Source: an uncultured Lachnospiraceae bacterium (GTDB lineage: Bacteria > Bacillota > Clostridia > Lachnospirales > Lachnospiraceae). Taken from it: 43,598 nt of DNA. The stretch covers positions 1 through 43,598 of the forward strand of contig CACWGK010000011.1 in assembly GCA_902760415.1 (NCBI GenBank), written 5' to 3'. Under the pieces are notes generated by a model. It had not been told where the DNA came from, made no database searches, and was given only the letters and a program-made list of their open reading frames with translations. A program made the position numbers and the translations under genes. Each line of letters opens with the position of its first letter. The stretch's first letter is position 1. Positions 1 to 8,832 of this stretch are shown piece after piece.

Positions 1-69
1 CTCGACACGGTTTCCCTTATGAAATTCTACCATTGCATCCAGTTCTTTCTGGTTCCCTTCAATCTTCAT
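1..69 (-). CDS. Unidentified protein, N-terminal 23 residues only (cut by window edge)
   Basis: An open frame starts at ATG 69 on the minus strand and runs off the left edge, beginning MKIEGNQKELDAMVEF. A GGAGG element lies about 12 bases upstream of the ATG, slightly far but usable, and a consensus-like promoter lies at 204-231. The visible part is short and hydrophilic and I do not recognise the family. It follows the integrase in the same direction and is the start of a new transcription unit of the element. Confidence 0.5.
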   Translation of the reverse strand, partial: MKIEGNQKELDAMVEFHKGNRVE

Positions 70-165
70 GTTATTATAGCGCCTCCATTTCAACTATTCT
101 TCATTTTCTGATAAATTCCGATTTGCTTATTTCATTATCCTGTAATAAACATTTACAAGCTACAT

Positions 166-191
166 CTGAAACAAAACAGTTTTTGTTTCAG
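166..191 (-). repeat. Perfect 11-bp hairpin in the 5' leader of the left-edge gene
   Basis: CTGAAACAAAA (166-176) and its exact complement (181-191) flank a 4-base loop. No U-run follows, so it is not a terminator. It lies just downstream of the promoter at 204-231 and about 100 bases before the start codon at 69. It could be an RNA hairpin or a protein-binding palindrome. Confidence 0.55.
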
Positions 192-203
192 AAAAACACC
201 TCT

Positions 204-231
204 ATTATAACATGGAACTAACCTATTTCAA
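204..231 (-). promoter_or_regulatory. Sigma-A-type promoter for the left-edge gene
   Basis: On the minus strand, TTGAAA (226-231) and TATAAT (204-209) are separated by 16 bp. The promoter sits directly after the integrase stop codon and points to the gene starting at 69, indicating that the gene has its own transcript. Confidence 0.6.
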
Positions 232-236
232 TGCTA

Positions 237-1208
237 TTATCCCAGATATTTACGGTGCGAACTCTTTACTGTCGAGTCTGTAATCATAAGATATGTCAGT
301 GTCGTAGAGATTTCCTCATGACCAAGCATTTTCTGTACCTGTTCTATTGGCATTCCCTTTGAAAGGGCTGCAGAAGCACATGTGCGTCTCCACCGATGCG
401 GATGACAGCGAGTGACATTACATCTTTCTCCTAACTTCCTAAGCATTGCCTCTACTCCACCTTCTTCAAGTCTTGTTGCCGGTTTTCTAATAGATACAAA
501 TAGCGCAGGATTATTATCATCCCGAGATTTCAGGTACTCAATCAGATGAAGTTTTGTCCTTGCATCAAAGTATGTTACCCTTTCTTTATCACCTTTTCCA
601 AGAACGATACATTCACGTTCTTCAAAGTCTATATCACTACGATTAAGCTTACATAGTTCTCCGATTCTCACCCCAGTAGAGTATAGAAATTCTATTATGA
701 CAAGGTCTCTCGGATATTTGCAGCCATCTCTCAGTCTTTCTATCTCTTCATCCGTAAACGGTTCCTTTACAACCTTTCTCGTCTTTATCTTATGAATCCT
801 CCGTAGAGGACTTTTGAATATATAGTTTTCATCTTCAAGCCATCTGTAAAAACTTGAAAGATTTCGCCTCATATTGTCTATGGAATCCTTGCTTATACCA
901 TGCTCGGTTTGATATGTAGAAAGGTAATTTCTTATATCTTCTGTTGAAAGGGTACACACATTTTTATCTATCGCTGAAATAAGCTTACTGATTGTGAACC
1001 TATATAATCTCATCGTTTTTTCAGATCTTCCCTCGAGTCTTTTTGTCGCTATAAAATTATCAAGCAAATCATTAGAGGACTTCTGAGGTTCCTGCATTCT
1101 GTTATCTGCAAGTATCTCTTCAAGAACCGTATTAAGTATAATCATCTGACTGTTATCAATAATCTGGGACATCTTATGAAGTATCATATTCGCTTCTTCC
1201 TGGTTCAC
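237..1208 (-). CDS. int: Tyrosine recombinase / integrase (XerC/D-like)
   Basis: A site-specific tyrosine recombinase of 323 residues, probably catalysing excision and integration of the element or resolution of its circular form. The N-terminal part (about 50-140) resembles a SAM-like core-binding domain. The C-terminal catalytic domain shows R181 in STGVRIGEL, K205 in GKGDKE, H271-x-x-R274 in HPHRWRR, H297 in LGHEE and nucleophile Y306 in TTLTYL. The start is GTG at 1208, chosen because AGGAGG lies 5 bases upstream. The usual second residue after HxxR is altered (R instead of H). It lies downstream of virB4 with a 59-base gap. Whether this enzyme or another further left is the ICE integrase cannot be settled here. 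Confidence 0.88.
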   Translation of the reverse strand: MNQEEANMILHKMSQIIDNSQMIILNTVLEEILADNRMQEPQKSSNDLLDNFIATKRLEGRSEKTMRLYRFTISKLISAIDKNVCTLSTEDIRNYLSTYQTEHGISKDSIDNMRRNLSSFYRWLEDENYIFKSPLRRIHKIKTRKVVKEPFTDEEIERLRDGCKYPRDLVIIEFLYSTGVRIGELCKLNRSDIDFEERECIVLGKGDKERVTYFDARTKLHLIEYLKSRDDNNPALFVSIRKPATRLEEGGVEAMLRKLGERCNVTRCHPHRWRRTCASAALSKGMPIEQVQKMLGHEEISTTLTYLMITDSTVKSSHRKYLG

Positions 1209-1267
1209 GTTATCCTCCTCTCACAGCGAAATTATATATATTCGCTCCGCAGATTTCTTTTATTGCC

Positions 1268-3787
1268 CTATCCAACAAAAGTTCCCATTGAGTGTTTCTT
1301 TGTTACCTTCTCATATGATACTTTTTGAACATCTATCTCATCATTTGCAGTATCTATCCTTTGAACTGGTTTTGTTGGTTTATGCTCCTTCACATCATCC
1401 TCATGATAATCTTCAGCTTCTTCTTTTGCCTTCTGTTCTGCAATCTTCTCATGGATATTGGTATTATAAAGCTTATATAGATCTGTATCCTTACTGATCT
1501 GATTATCAAATGGTATAACTACATTTCCACATTTGATAAGTCCCATGCCGGACGCAGTATTGGTTACATATCTGAGCTGCGCTGGAGATATTCCGACTAC
1601 ATCAGCTATTTTTGCACTATCTGTGTTTGCTTGCTTCAGAAGTGCTACAAACTCTGAGTTTGCAAGCATTGTTGTAACCGTGTAGTTCTGAAGTAGATCC
1701 ACGAGATTTTGTGTGATTCCAGTACAGAGACCGCCCTGTTTTCTTACCTTTTTCCAAAGCTGTTGCAAGTACTTGGCTGAATATTCAGAATTAAGAAGCA
1801 CATGTATTTCGTCAATATAGAGCCATGTTGCTTTTCCTCTGCGACCATTCTCAACGATCCTCTGCTGAATTGATTCCATCATTACCAGCATAGTTATCGG
1901 ACTAAGCTCTGTTCCCAGATCTCTGATACCATAAACAGTAAGTCTGTTATCTACATCAACATTAGTCTGATGATTGAAGATATTAAGGGAGCCTCTTACA
2001 AACAGTTCGAGTGAAAGTGCTATATCCTTTGCCTCCTCTTCAGTTTGAGAAAGGAGCAGATCATAGAAGTCTTCCATGATTGGAATATACCTTTCATCTA
2101 CCGGCAGCTTTGCTATATCTGTATAAAGCTTTCTGACACATCTATCTATGATGGACTTCTGCCTTGAGTTAAGACTGTCACCTATACACTGTTCACAAAG
2201 GCCAAGCATGAATTCACCCTTTTCACGGATCCAGCCCTTAGTATCGTTTACATCCAGATTCCAGACATCCATCGAAAGCGGATTCACGTAGTTATCTGTG
2301 TATGTCGACATATTCACTACGGTTCCACCGTAAGTATAGGCTATATCGAAGTACTCATTCATTGGATCAATTATAATTATTTCGTCCTCTCCCTGAAGGA
2401 ATACAGAACCCATTTCCATCTTGCAGAAGAAGGATTTTCCTGATCCAGGAACGCCAAATACGAATCCATTACCATTGATAAGTTTCTTACGGTTTCCGAC
2501 ATTGATATTCTTACTTATCTGATTGATACCGTAGTAATTACCACCATTATCATTCAGCTCCTGAACATTAAAAGGCATAAGCACAGCCAGACTCTGAGTA
2601 AGCATTGTTCTCATTGTCTCTACCTGTCTTACGCCTATTGGAAGTGCAGTATTAAGTGCTTCCCTCTGCTTCAGAAAATGTGTTTCTATGGTGCAGCTGT
2701 TACGCTTTCCAATAGTCTCAACTGTCTCGGTCATGCTTTCCAGCTCTTCCTTGGACTCTGCCATAATGATGATTGTAACTGCCACATAGAAGAGGCACTG
2801 GTCATTCTCTCTGACATCATCCATGATTTCCTCAATCTCCTTCTTCTCAGTTCTCTTGGCATAGGATATCTCAGTTGAAAAGTCATTGTTCCTATTACGG
2901 ACTCTCTGCTGTTTTATGATATCCGATTCAATGCCAAGATACTTTTTCTGAAGCGTTTTAGTTGTCAGGTCCTTCGGAACCGGAACCACATCAATACTTG
3001 TTATAGAATGAACCGGAAGTGATGTAATTTCATTTATGAACCTATCAGAAAGGCTGCTTGGATACTTCTTTATGAAGAGCGCCCTGCAGAACTTACTTTC
3101 ATCTTCAAAATGATCTGGAAAGAACTTCAGCATTCCATTACAGAGATCATTCTTAAAATCAGCACCTACCTTCTTAGCTGACTTGATATCAAAGTCAAAT
3201 GACTCTTCATCTCCTAGATGATAGAAGTCATGTAGCACCTTGAGTCTCTCATTCCCTGTAAGAGGCACTATCTCAGCACCAAGCTCTATAAATGCTTTAT
3301 GGATTGTTGCTTCCAGGGTTGCAAACTGAGCCTTAGCTTCCTCAAAATTCTTTCTCTCGATTGTGAGAGTCAGATATCTTTCCTGCTCTATTCCCTGTCT
3401 TCCCTCTATGATTTTTTCTTCAATGATATCATTATAGATCTTTCTGAACTTATCGAAGGCATCTCCAGTATACGGAAGCAGTACATACTCCCTAAGCGCC
3501 ATCATGTTCTTATTCTTATTATTGACCGTAATCTTAAAGTTACAATCCAGAGAATTAAGGAACTTACAGTATCTCTCAAAGATTCCTATCTGCTCATTCT
3601 CTGTGGCAGTTGTATAGTTTATGTCCTGAAACTTATAACTCTTGGAAAAATGATTCTTCGAAACCTCAAATATTCCATTTTCAGCTACTGCCATTATCTC
3701 TATTGTTTCCTGTATAGACTTCGGACTTCTGTAGAGAGGCTCACTGGCCTTCTTCAGTTCCTTAAAGCCATCCTTAAATATTCCCAT
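1268..3787 (-). CDS. virB4: VirB4-family conjugation ATPase
   Basis: An ATPase that powers assembly and substrate transfer of the type IV secretion channel, acting at the inner face of the membrane. The protein has 839 residues. A Walker A motif GVPGSGKS lies at 445-452, and a Walker B-like strand is seen in WLYIDEIHVLL near 655-665. The N-terminal half is the non-catalytic VirB4 domain. The C-terminal tail (about 780-839) is charged and low-complexity. The start at ATG 3787 is preferred over an ATG 12 codons upstream because AGGAGG sits 9 bases before it. It follows the PrgI/VirB3 gene, the usual order in Firmicute ICEs. Confidence 0.95.
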   Translation of the reverse strand: MGIFKDGFKELKKASEPLYRSPKSIQETIEIMAVAENGIFEVSKNHFSKSYKFQDINYTTATENEQIGIFERYCKFLNSLDCNFKITVNNKNKNMMALREYVLLPYTGDAFDKFRKIYNDIIEEKIIEGRQGIEQERYLTLTIERKNFEEAKAQFATLEATIHKAFIELGAEIVPLTGNERLKVLHDFYHLGDEESFDFDIKSAKKVGADFKNDLCNGMLKFFPDHFEDESKFCRALFIKKYPSSLSDRFINEITSLPVHSITSIDVVPVPKDLTTKTLQKKYLGIESDIIKQQRVRNRNNDFSTEISYAKRTEKKEIEEIMDDVRENDQCLFYVAVTIIIMAESKEELESMTETVETIGKRNSCTIETHFLKQREALNTALPIGVRQVETMRTMLTQSLAVLMPFNVQELNDNGGNYYGINQISKNINVGNRKKLINGNGFVFGVPGSGKSFFCKMEMGSVFLQGEDEIIIIDPMNEYFDIAYTYGGTVVNMSTYTDNYVNPLSMDVWNLDVNDTKGWIREKGEFMLGLCEQCIGDSLNSRQKSIIDRCVRKLYTDIAKLPVDERYIPIMEDFYDLLLSQTEEEAKDIALSLELFVRGSLNIFNHQTNVDVDNRLTVYGIRDLGTELSPITMLVMMESIQQRIVENGRRGKATWLYIDEIHVLLNSEYSAKYLQQLWKKVRKQGGLCTGITQNLVDLLQNYTVTTMLANSEFVALLKQANTDSAKIADVVGISPAQLRYVTNTASGMGLIKCGNVVIPFDNQISKDTDLYKLYNTNIHEKIAEQKAKEEAEDYHEDDVKEHKPTKPVQRIDTANDEIDVQKVSYEKVTKKHSMGTFVG

Positions 3788-3844
3788 TTTATATTTCCTC
3801 CTGTTAATGCCCACCTCATCCACCCGTGGGTATATTATCTTTAG

Positions 3845-4372
3845 TTACCCTCTGAAATACTTGTATGCTACTGCACCGATCACAGCGAGCACTACACCGA
3901 TAATTGTTCCAATAATAGTCTTCTTCATCTTATTCTTCATAGCTTCAAACTCCTCCTTATTGCTATTGTTATTTTCTTCTATATTAGTATCATCATCCGA
4001 TACACTAATATCTTTTCTGCCCTTCTTTGCCTTAGTATTATTCTCCTGAAGCTTATACTTCTGAATTTCAGCTTCACCTTCAGTCGAAATATAGGTCAAC
4101 GTTCTGTTGCCTATCATAAAATGTATCTTCTTCATCCAGTACTGCATAAAGCTCATCCCGTTATACGAATAGAAGCCTTCAAGTGCTATAGGTGCTATAC
4201 AGGGAACTGCCACATATGCAGCCCCTGTAAGTCCTATATACTTATAGAGAAGGAGAACTATTCCACCACCAACTATGATGCTGGCAACTGAAAATATAAG
4301 CTGCCTTGCAGTAAGACCAAGAACAATACTCTCTTGATATTTATCTATATCCTTATTAATCTCTATAATCAT
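3845..4372 (-). CDS. PrgI / VirB3-like membrane protein
   Basis: A 175-residue inner-membrane component of the conjugation channel, equivalent to VirB3, usually encoded next to VirB4. Two adjacent hydrophobic segments (about 28-45 and 49-66) are followed by a cytoplasmic stretch with the PrgI-type context YSYNGMSFMQYW. The C-terminal region is Lys/Asn-rich and ends with a third hydrophobic segment (about 153-170), which is longer than minimal PrgI proteins of about 100-130 residues. Its ATG overlaps the TGA of the DUF4313 gene (ATGA, 4369-4372), which implies translational coupling. Confidence 0.85.
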   Translation of the reverse strand: MIIEINKDIDKYQESIVLGLTARQLIFSVASIIVGGGIVLLLYKYIGLTGAAYVAVPCIAPIALEGFYSYNGMSFMQYWMKKIHFMIGNRTLTYISTEGEAEIQKYKLQENNTKAKKGRKDISVSDDDTNIEENNNSNKEEFEAMKNKMKKTIIGTIIGVVLAVIGAVAYKYFRG

Positions 4373-4791
4373 GGTCTCACCTTCCTATCTGTCAGAATGT
4401 TCATCTCCACATCTGTGAGCTTACCCTTTGCTCTCATGTCCTTCTCATATCTTTCAGTCTGCTTTGGACAGATATCTCTCAGCTTCTCCGGATCAAAAAT
4501 ATAAAGTGGATATTCTACGAACCCACTCTGCTTCTTAAGACCAGTATCCTCACCAAGCTTATTATCCTTGATGAAATCCTCGATACTTGGAATACCATCA
4601 ACATCAAGATAACCACAGTATGGTGGCAGCTCATTTGACAGATTCACTGTCACATCTCCGTAAAACTCTCCTTCCTCATTTGGAAGACTAAGTCCGATAT
4701 AAATGTTGTCATTATTCATGTACTGGTTTATCTCAAGCGATACATTCTGTGTCTCACCAAACCAGTCCTTAATCTCAAATAAATTCTGCAT
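4369..4791 (-). CDS. DUF4313-family protein of conjugative elements
   Basis: A 140-residue soluble acidic protein resembling the DUF4313 family, which recurs between the VirB6 and PrgI genes of Firmicute ICEs. Function unknown. The N-terminus MQNLFEIKDWFGE is followed by a beta-rich region with ELPPYCGYLDV. The start is set at ATG 4791 because AAGGAGG lies 8 bases upstream; an ATG 8 codons earlier has no ribosome site of its own. It overlaps the next gene by ATGA. Family assignment is from memory of the context and the characteristic N-terminus. Confidence 0.75.
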   Translation of the reverse strand: MQNLFEIKDWFGETQNVSLEINQYMNNDNIYIGLSLPNEEGEFYGDVTVNLSNELPPYCGYLDVDGIPSIEDFIKDNKLGEDTGLKKQSGFVEYPLYIFDPEKLRDICPKQTERYEKDMRAKGKLTDVEMNILTDRKVRP

Positions 4792-4804
4792 ATGCTTTTC
4801 CTCC

Positions 4805-5647
4805 TTATAATCCAAACACCTTACTTGTCAGGTTCTGAGCCCCTCTAACAAATCCTACAGTCATAGCTATTGAAAATGTCATCTCACACAGGTATATAAG
4901 TGTCTGTGCCCAGTCCGAATAACTTCCTGTAAATGTCGGCAGGCCTGCATTGATAAATGCATTACAGACCACTATTGCTATAGCCATCGTGACAGCCTCA
5001 AATGTCACTGCCAGAAAATGCTTAGCATATGTTGCTGCTGTATTTGCTACTGTTCTGTTTCCTCCAAGAGTTGAAAAGGCAATAGAACCAAGCGGAACTA
5101 TCACCAAAAGCTTTAGAAATCTGAAATATACTGTATATATGATAAAGAATCCGCATATTATGATTACTATTGAGAGCAGGGCTGTAAGTATCAGCATCAC
5201 AAGACTCTCTCCAAAGCCGAGATCCTTTATTATATCTGCCTGGGCGCTGTCGATCTTAAGTTCCGACACACTACCAGCCGACATCGAATTGACTATATTT
5301 CCAATGGTTGTAAAGAATGCTTTCATAATCGTTACATTATTGGTTACAAGCCATTCTGATATTCCCACTCTTATAAGCATTCTTAGAATCGTTTCGAATC
5401 TCATATCTTCTTTTATATCTACACTCTCAGCACAGAATCCGATTACAAAAAACAGAACTACCAAAGAAGAACCAACTGCTACAAACAGCGGATTGATTTT
5501 CTCTATGGCAGCCCAGGGACCGCCACCCTTGAATGATGTAGGTGACTGTCCCAGCATCGCAAATACCAGACTTACCTGGTTGTTCCATAAGCCAAATACC
5601 ATCTCAAGAAGTGCAAGGATTTTATCTCCAAGTTTGAATATATCCAT
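4805..5647 (-). CDS. VirB6/TrbL-like polytopic membrane protein
   Basis: A 280-residue inner-membrane channel component. At least five or six hydrophobic segments are visible: about 57-75, 100-120 (weak), 145-170, 173-192, 208-232 and 248-265. The motif FKGGGPWAAIEKINPLF near the N-terminus is typical of the VirB6-like proteins of Tn1549-type elements. The start at 5647 is supported by GGGAG about 9 bases upstream. It lies between the VirB2-like gene and DUF4313, the canonical position. It probably forms the membrane base of the DNA channel with VirB3 and VirB4. Confidence 0.85.
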   Translation of the reverse strand: MDIFKLGDKILALLEMVFGLWNNQVSLVFAMLGQSPTSFKGGGPWAAIEKINPLFVAVGSSLVVLFFVIGFCAESVDIKEDMRFETILRMLIRVGISEWLVTNNVTIMKAFFTTIGNIVNSMSAGSVSELKIDSAQADIIKDLGFGESLVMLILTALLSIVIIICGFFIIYTVYFRFLKLLVIVPLGSIAFSTLGGNRTVANTAATYAKHFLAVTFEAVTMAIAIVVCNAFINAGLPTFTGSYSDWAQTLIYLCEMTFSIAMTVGFVRGAQNLTSKVFGL

Positions 5648-5695
5648 CTATCTTCACTCCCTTCATGTACTTTTATCGGAATATCCGATAGAACT

Positions 5696-6025
5696 CTAGT
5701 ATCCAAGGAAGGAAAGTACAGTTGATATACCTGCCATCATGATTCCGGCCACTATACCCTTAAGTGCAGAGTTCATTGTGGAAGAATCCTGCTGCTGATA
5801 AGCCTGAGCAAACTCCATTACATTCTTTGCAAGAATGATCACACCTACAGCACCGATTATGGCGATAACAAGTGTCTTAAGGCTGTCCAGTGGTGCAGTT
5901 ACAGAAGAAGTATCTCCTGCCGCATATACAACACTTGGAAGCATTGTCGAAATTACAGCAGCCACAGCTGCGAGTGAAACAACTTTTGTCTTCATGTTCT
6001 TAAAAAACCTATTCTTATTCTTCAT
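5696..6025 (-). CDS. VirB2/TrbC-like small membrane protein (Maff2-related)
   Basis: A 109-residue protein with a Sec signal peptide (positively charged N-terminus, hydrophobic core, likely cleavage after VVYA near residue 36). Two hydrophobic helices follow (about 49-68 and 85-105) with a short polar loop containing YQQQDSS. This is the VirB2/TrbC pilin architecture. Proteins called Maff2 occupy this position in related ICEs. AAGGAG lies 6-7 bases before the ATG. It is preceded by a structured intergenic region with a terminator-like hairpin, so its expression may be set separately from virD4. Confidence 0.72.
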   Translation of the reverse strand: MKNKNRFFKNMKTKVVSLAAVAAVISTMLPSVVYAAGDTSSVTAPLDSLKTLVIAIIGAVGVIILAKNVMEFAQAYQQQDSSTMNSALKGIVAGIMMAGISTVLSFLGY

Positions 6026-6080
6026 TTTCGTCTCCTTATTTATTCATTCGTAAATTGTCGATAAGTATCATTTGAACAGA

Positions 6081-6149
6081 AAAAGACAACCTCAGATCAT
6101 ATGGCTTTTTTCGCAATCTCTATGCTTGTCATATAATCATTGGTTGTCT
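6081..6149 (-). terminator. Long structured hairpin with U-run between virD4 and the pilin-like gene
   Basis: On the minus strand an outer stem AGACAACC/GGTTGTCT (6142-6149 with 6084-6091) encloses a symmetric 3x3 internal loop, a second 9-bp stem (GATTATATG with CATATGATC, one wobble pair) and an apical part with GCATAGAGATTGC. TTTTTC follows the outer stem. It reads as an intrinsic terminator, but the two-stage stem with an internal loop is unusually elaborate. Confidence 0.6.
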
Positions 6150-6210
6150 GTTTCCGACTTATTTGAAGCAAATGCTCCACCTAAGATTTGTATTCAGTTA
6201 TCTATGTGAA

Positions 6211-6224
6211 CGGGACGTCTCCCG
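6211..6224 (-). repeat. Small GC hairpin after virD4
   Basis: CGGGA and TCCCG (stem 6211-6215 with 6220-6224) enclose a 4-base loop, lying 40 bases after the virD4 stop and upstream of the larger hairpin at 6081-6149. No U-run follows. The rest of 6026-6261 contains no convincing ORF or promoter. Confidence 0.4.
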
Positions 6225-6261
6225 GTTGTAGTATTAATTCATTTCGCAAAATTAAGCTTCA

Positions 6262-8832
6262 CTACTTATTGCGAAGTATATTTCCATCATTTTCTTTAAA
6301 CCTTGTAATAATCTTTCTCATTGCCACTACTGGCATATCAGGATAGAAGAATTCAAGTATAAGTTCAGATGACATACCAGTCTCAAACGCCGTATGCATC
6401 TCAGCCTTCTGTTCCGCCGAATAATGCCATTGACCTATTCTGCTAACGAGAGTGTCATTTCCAATAAGTTCAGGAAGCATCTCTCCAGTTCTAAGTTTGT
6501 TATACTCTTCTATACGTCGTTTTCTCTCAGCATCAGCATCAATACTCTTCGCAATATTTTCATTCTTTTTATTTCCAATTAGAGTTGCCTCAGGGCCAAC
6601 ATTTCTATGGATTACTCTGGCTTTACCACCATCAGCATTCGAAGCAGAATCTGAAGAACCAGATTCTACACTTATCTTATTATCCGCCAGATCTTTTTCA
6701 AAACGATCAGCATTATATCTTGATTCATCACTGAAGGCTTCGGAAGGATACTTAAGCTGTTGTGCCTTTCTGTTAACTTTGTTACGCTTCTTTGATGAAG
6801 CTTTGGAATTATCTGGAATCACCGTTCCAGCCTTCTTATCAGCCTCCTTTTCTTCCTTCATAACCTTCTTCATATCCGTGGTTATCTCTTCCTCTGCAAC
6901 AGGATCAACATACTCAAGACTGGATTCAACCTCTTCGTACATCTTTGCTCTTGCTTCCTTTTCATCGTTATTCATGAGCTTTCTCTGAACTCCAACTTCA
7001 CTTAGGATTGTCATTTCATCCATACTGAGTTTGTCTATAAATACATTTTCGCCCTTTTCAGCAAGACCTTCGTAGTATTTAAGTGACTCTGGTGTAAGGA
7101 TCTCATATTCTTTAGTCGCTGTAGTATTGCTGCAACGTGTATGAACATATGCTGGCGCTCCACCATCAGCTGTCTGACTGAAAGCCGGATGTCCCATTGG
7201 CTTATACTTTTCGTCCATGATAGGATCGAATCCTCGTATAAATATAAGACACTTTTCATTTTCAAATTTTCTTGCTTCATCAGGTGTCAGAAGCTCTCTT
7301 CCAAGTACATCATAGTTTCTTGAAGAACTACCCTGACGGCCTCTTGTTTCTCCATTGGTACGCTTATCAATAGTAGCCTTTCCAAGCAGTTCAGAAATAT
7401 ATTTATGCGTGCTCTGCTCGTTTCCACCAAGATAGATAAGCGTATCACAGTTGCCAGGAATTGTTTCCCAGGTATCTTTAAACAGAGCTTTAATCTGAGC
7501 AAGGTTCTGAATGATTATCACACTTGATATCTCCCTACTTCGCATTGTGGAAAGCAGACTGCAATAATCATCCGGAAGTGCTACATTACTAAACTCATCA
7601 AGCATAAATGTTACATGGATAGGAAGTCTTCCTCCGCAATTAAAATCCGCCTGATAATATAGTTCCTGAAATATCTGTGTGTAAAGCATTCCTATTATGA
7701 AATTATAAGATTTATCATTATCCGGTATTACACAGAAAAGAGCTGTCTTGGTCTGACCATCTCCATTTACTCCGATACCAAGTTCTGCAAGCTTCAGATC
7801 ATCCTGCGAAAGCATATCAAGCACCTGCTGATTCTCTAGAAATGCAAGTCTTGAGTTAGCACTTATGATAATGGATCTTACTGTATCTCCAGCACCTCTC
7901 ATACATTTATTGTACTGTTTTACTGCTGGATGATTTTCCCCAAGTGGATTGTTATCCGAAAGATACTGCATTCTGATATCAAGTCTTGAAGGCTCACCCT
8001 TCTCGCTTACCTTTGCTTCACCTATCAGCCTAAGTACTGATTTAAAGTTTCTCTCCTCAGGCCTCATTTCCATCCATACATAGTAGAAAATTGACTGAAG
8101 AAAGAGTCCTTCAGCCTTCTCCCAAAACGGATCCGATGGATTACTTCCCTTAGGTGTTGTATTAGCAATAAGGTTAGTAATAAGCTTTACAACATCTGTC
8201 TCCTGACGGATATAGGCAAACGGATTATATCTATCCGACTTATCCATCTCAAGAAGATTAATAACCTTTACATTGTAGCCATTCTTCTTTAGCATACCTC
8301 CACATGAACGAAGCAGTTCTCCCTTAGGATCAGTACATATGAATGAACACTTATCAGGCATTTGCATCAGATTAGGCTTTACCTCAAAAAATGTTTTACC
8401 TGCACCGGAACCACCGATGATAAGTACATTATTATTTAGCTTTGTCAGTCTCGTATTAAGACTCATTCTTACATTCTGACTTAGGATTCTGTTAAAACCA
8501 ACATCTGGATCTTTTAGCTTTTGTACTACCTGTTTTATATTTGCAAATTTAGCAGTACCAAACTCACGCCCCGGCATCAGATTCCTCTGACTCGTATAAT
8601 ACATAGTAATAGCGATGGCATAAACAAATGTCACCGCTACTACACACTTGGGGGTATTCACATTAAAATAGTTAGCAAATGGATGTTCAAGAACATATGA
8701 GAAGACTGCCATGAATTCATCAAAGCGTCTCCCCGGCACCCATGCACCACCTACTAAATATCCGAGATATATGGCAAAGAATCCTCCGAGACCTATCATC
8801 GGCCAGAATGGTTTCTTCTTTGTAGTTTTCAT
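6262..8832 (-). CDS. virD4: VirD4-type coupling protein
   Basis: The coupling ATPase of 856 residues that brings the relaxase-DNA complex to the secretion channel. Two N-terminal transmembrane helices (about 12-32 and 62-80) are followed by a Walker A motif GGSGAGKT at 140-147, the FICTDPKGEL motif, and a Walker B-type HVTFMLDEFSN near 405-415. The C-terminal third (from about 640) is a charged, probably disordered extension with a folded tail, which may recruit substrates. The start at 8832 directly abuts the TAA of the PcfB-like gene, with GAAGAG upstream. Length and motifs match the ICE VirD4 proteins of Clostridia. Confidence 0.95.
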   Translation of the reverse strand: MKTTKKKPFWPMIGLGGFFAIYLGYLVGGAWVPGRRFDEFMAVFSYVLEHPFANYFNVNTPKCVVAVTFVYAIAITMYYTSQRNLMPGREFGTAKFANIKQVVQKLKDPDVGFNRILSQNVRMSLNTRLTKLNNNVLIIGGSGAGKTFFEVKPNLMQMPDKCSFICTDPKGELLRSCGGMLKKNGYNVKVINLLEMDKSDRYNPFAYIRQETDVVKLITNLIANTTPKGSNPSDPFWEKAEGLFLQSIFYYVWMEMRPEERNFKSVLRLIGEAKVSEKGEPSRLDIRMQYLSDNNPLGENHPAVKQYNKCMRGAGDTVRSIIISANSRLAFLENQQVLDMLSQDDLKLAELGIGVNGDGQTKTALFCVIPDNDKSYNFIIGMLYTQIFQELYYQADFNCGGRLPIHVTFMLDEFSNVALPDDYCSLLSTMRSREISSVIIIQNLAQIKALFKDTWETIPGNCDTLIYLGGNEQSTHKYISELLGKATIDKRTNGETRGRQGSSSRNYDVLGRELLTPDEARKFENEKCLIFIRGFDPIMDEKYKPMGHPAFSQTADGGAPAYVHTRCSNTTATKEYEILTPESLKYYEGLAEKGENVFIDKLSMDEMTILSEVGVQRKLMNNDEKEARAKMYEEVESSLEYVDPVAEEEITTDMKKVMKEEKEADKKAGTVIPDNSKASSKKRNKVNRKAQQLKYPSEAFSDESRYNADRFEKDLADNKISVESGSSDSASNADGGKARVIHRNVGPEATLIGNKKNENIAKSIDADAERKRRIEEYNKLRTGEMLPELIGNDTLVSRIGQWHYSAEQKAEMHTAFETGMSSELILEFFYPDMPVVAMRKIITRFKENDGNILRNK

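Noticed and set aside
4950-5699. 249-codon plus-strand ORF
   Set aside because: It is antisense to the VirB6-like gene, which has clear membrane helices and a ribosome site; the opposite frame has biased composition and no family resemblance.
6026-6261. Known riboswitch (cyclic-di-GMP class considered)
   Set aside because: The conserved c-di-GMP aptamer words and tetraloop-receptor elements are not present; only a hairpin with internal loop can be supported.
6452-6988. 178-codon plus-strand Ser/Phe-rich ORF
   Set aside because: Mirror of the charged C-terminal extension of VirD4; composition explained by the opposite strand.
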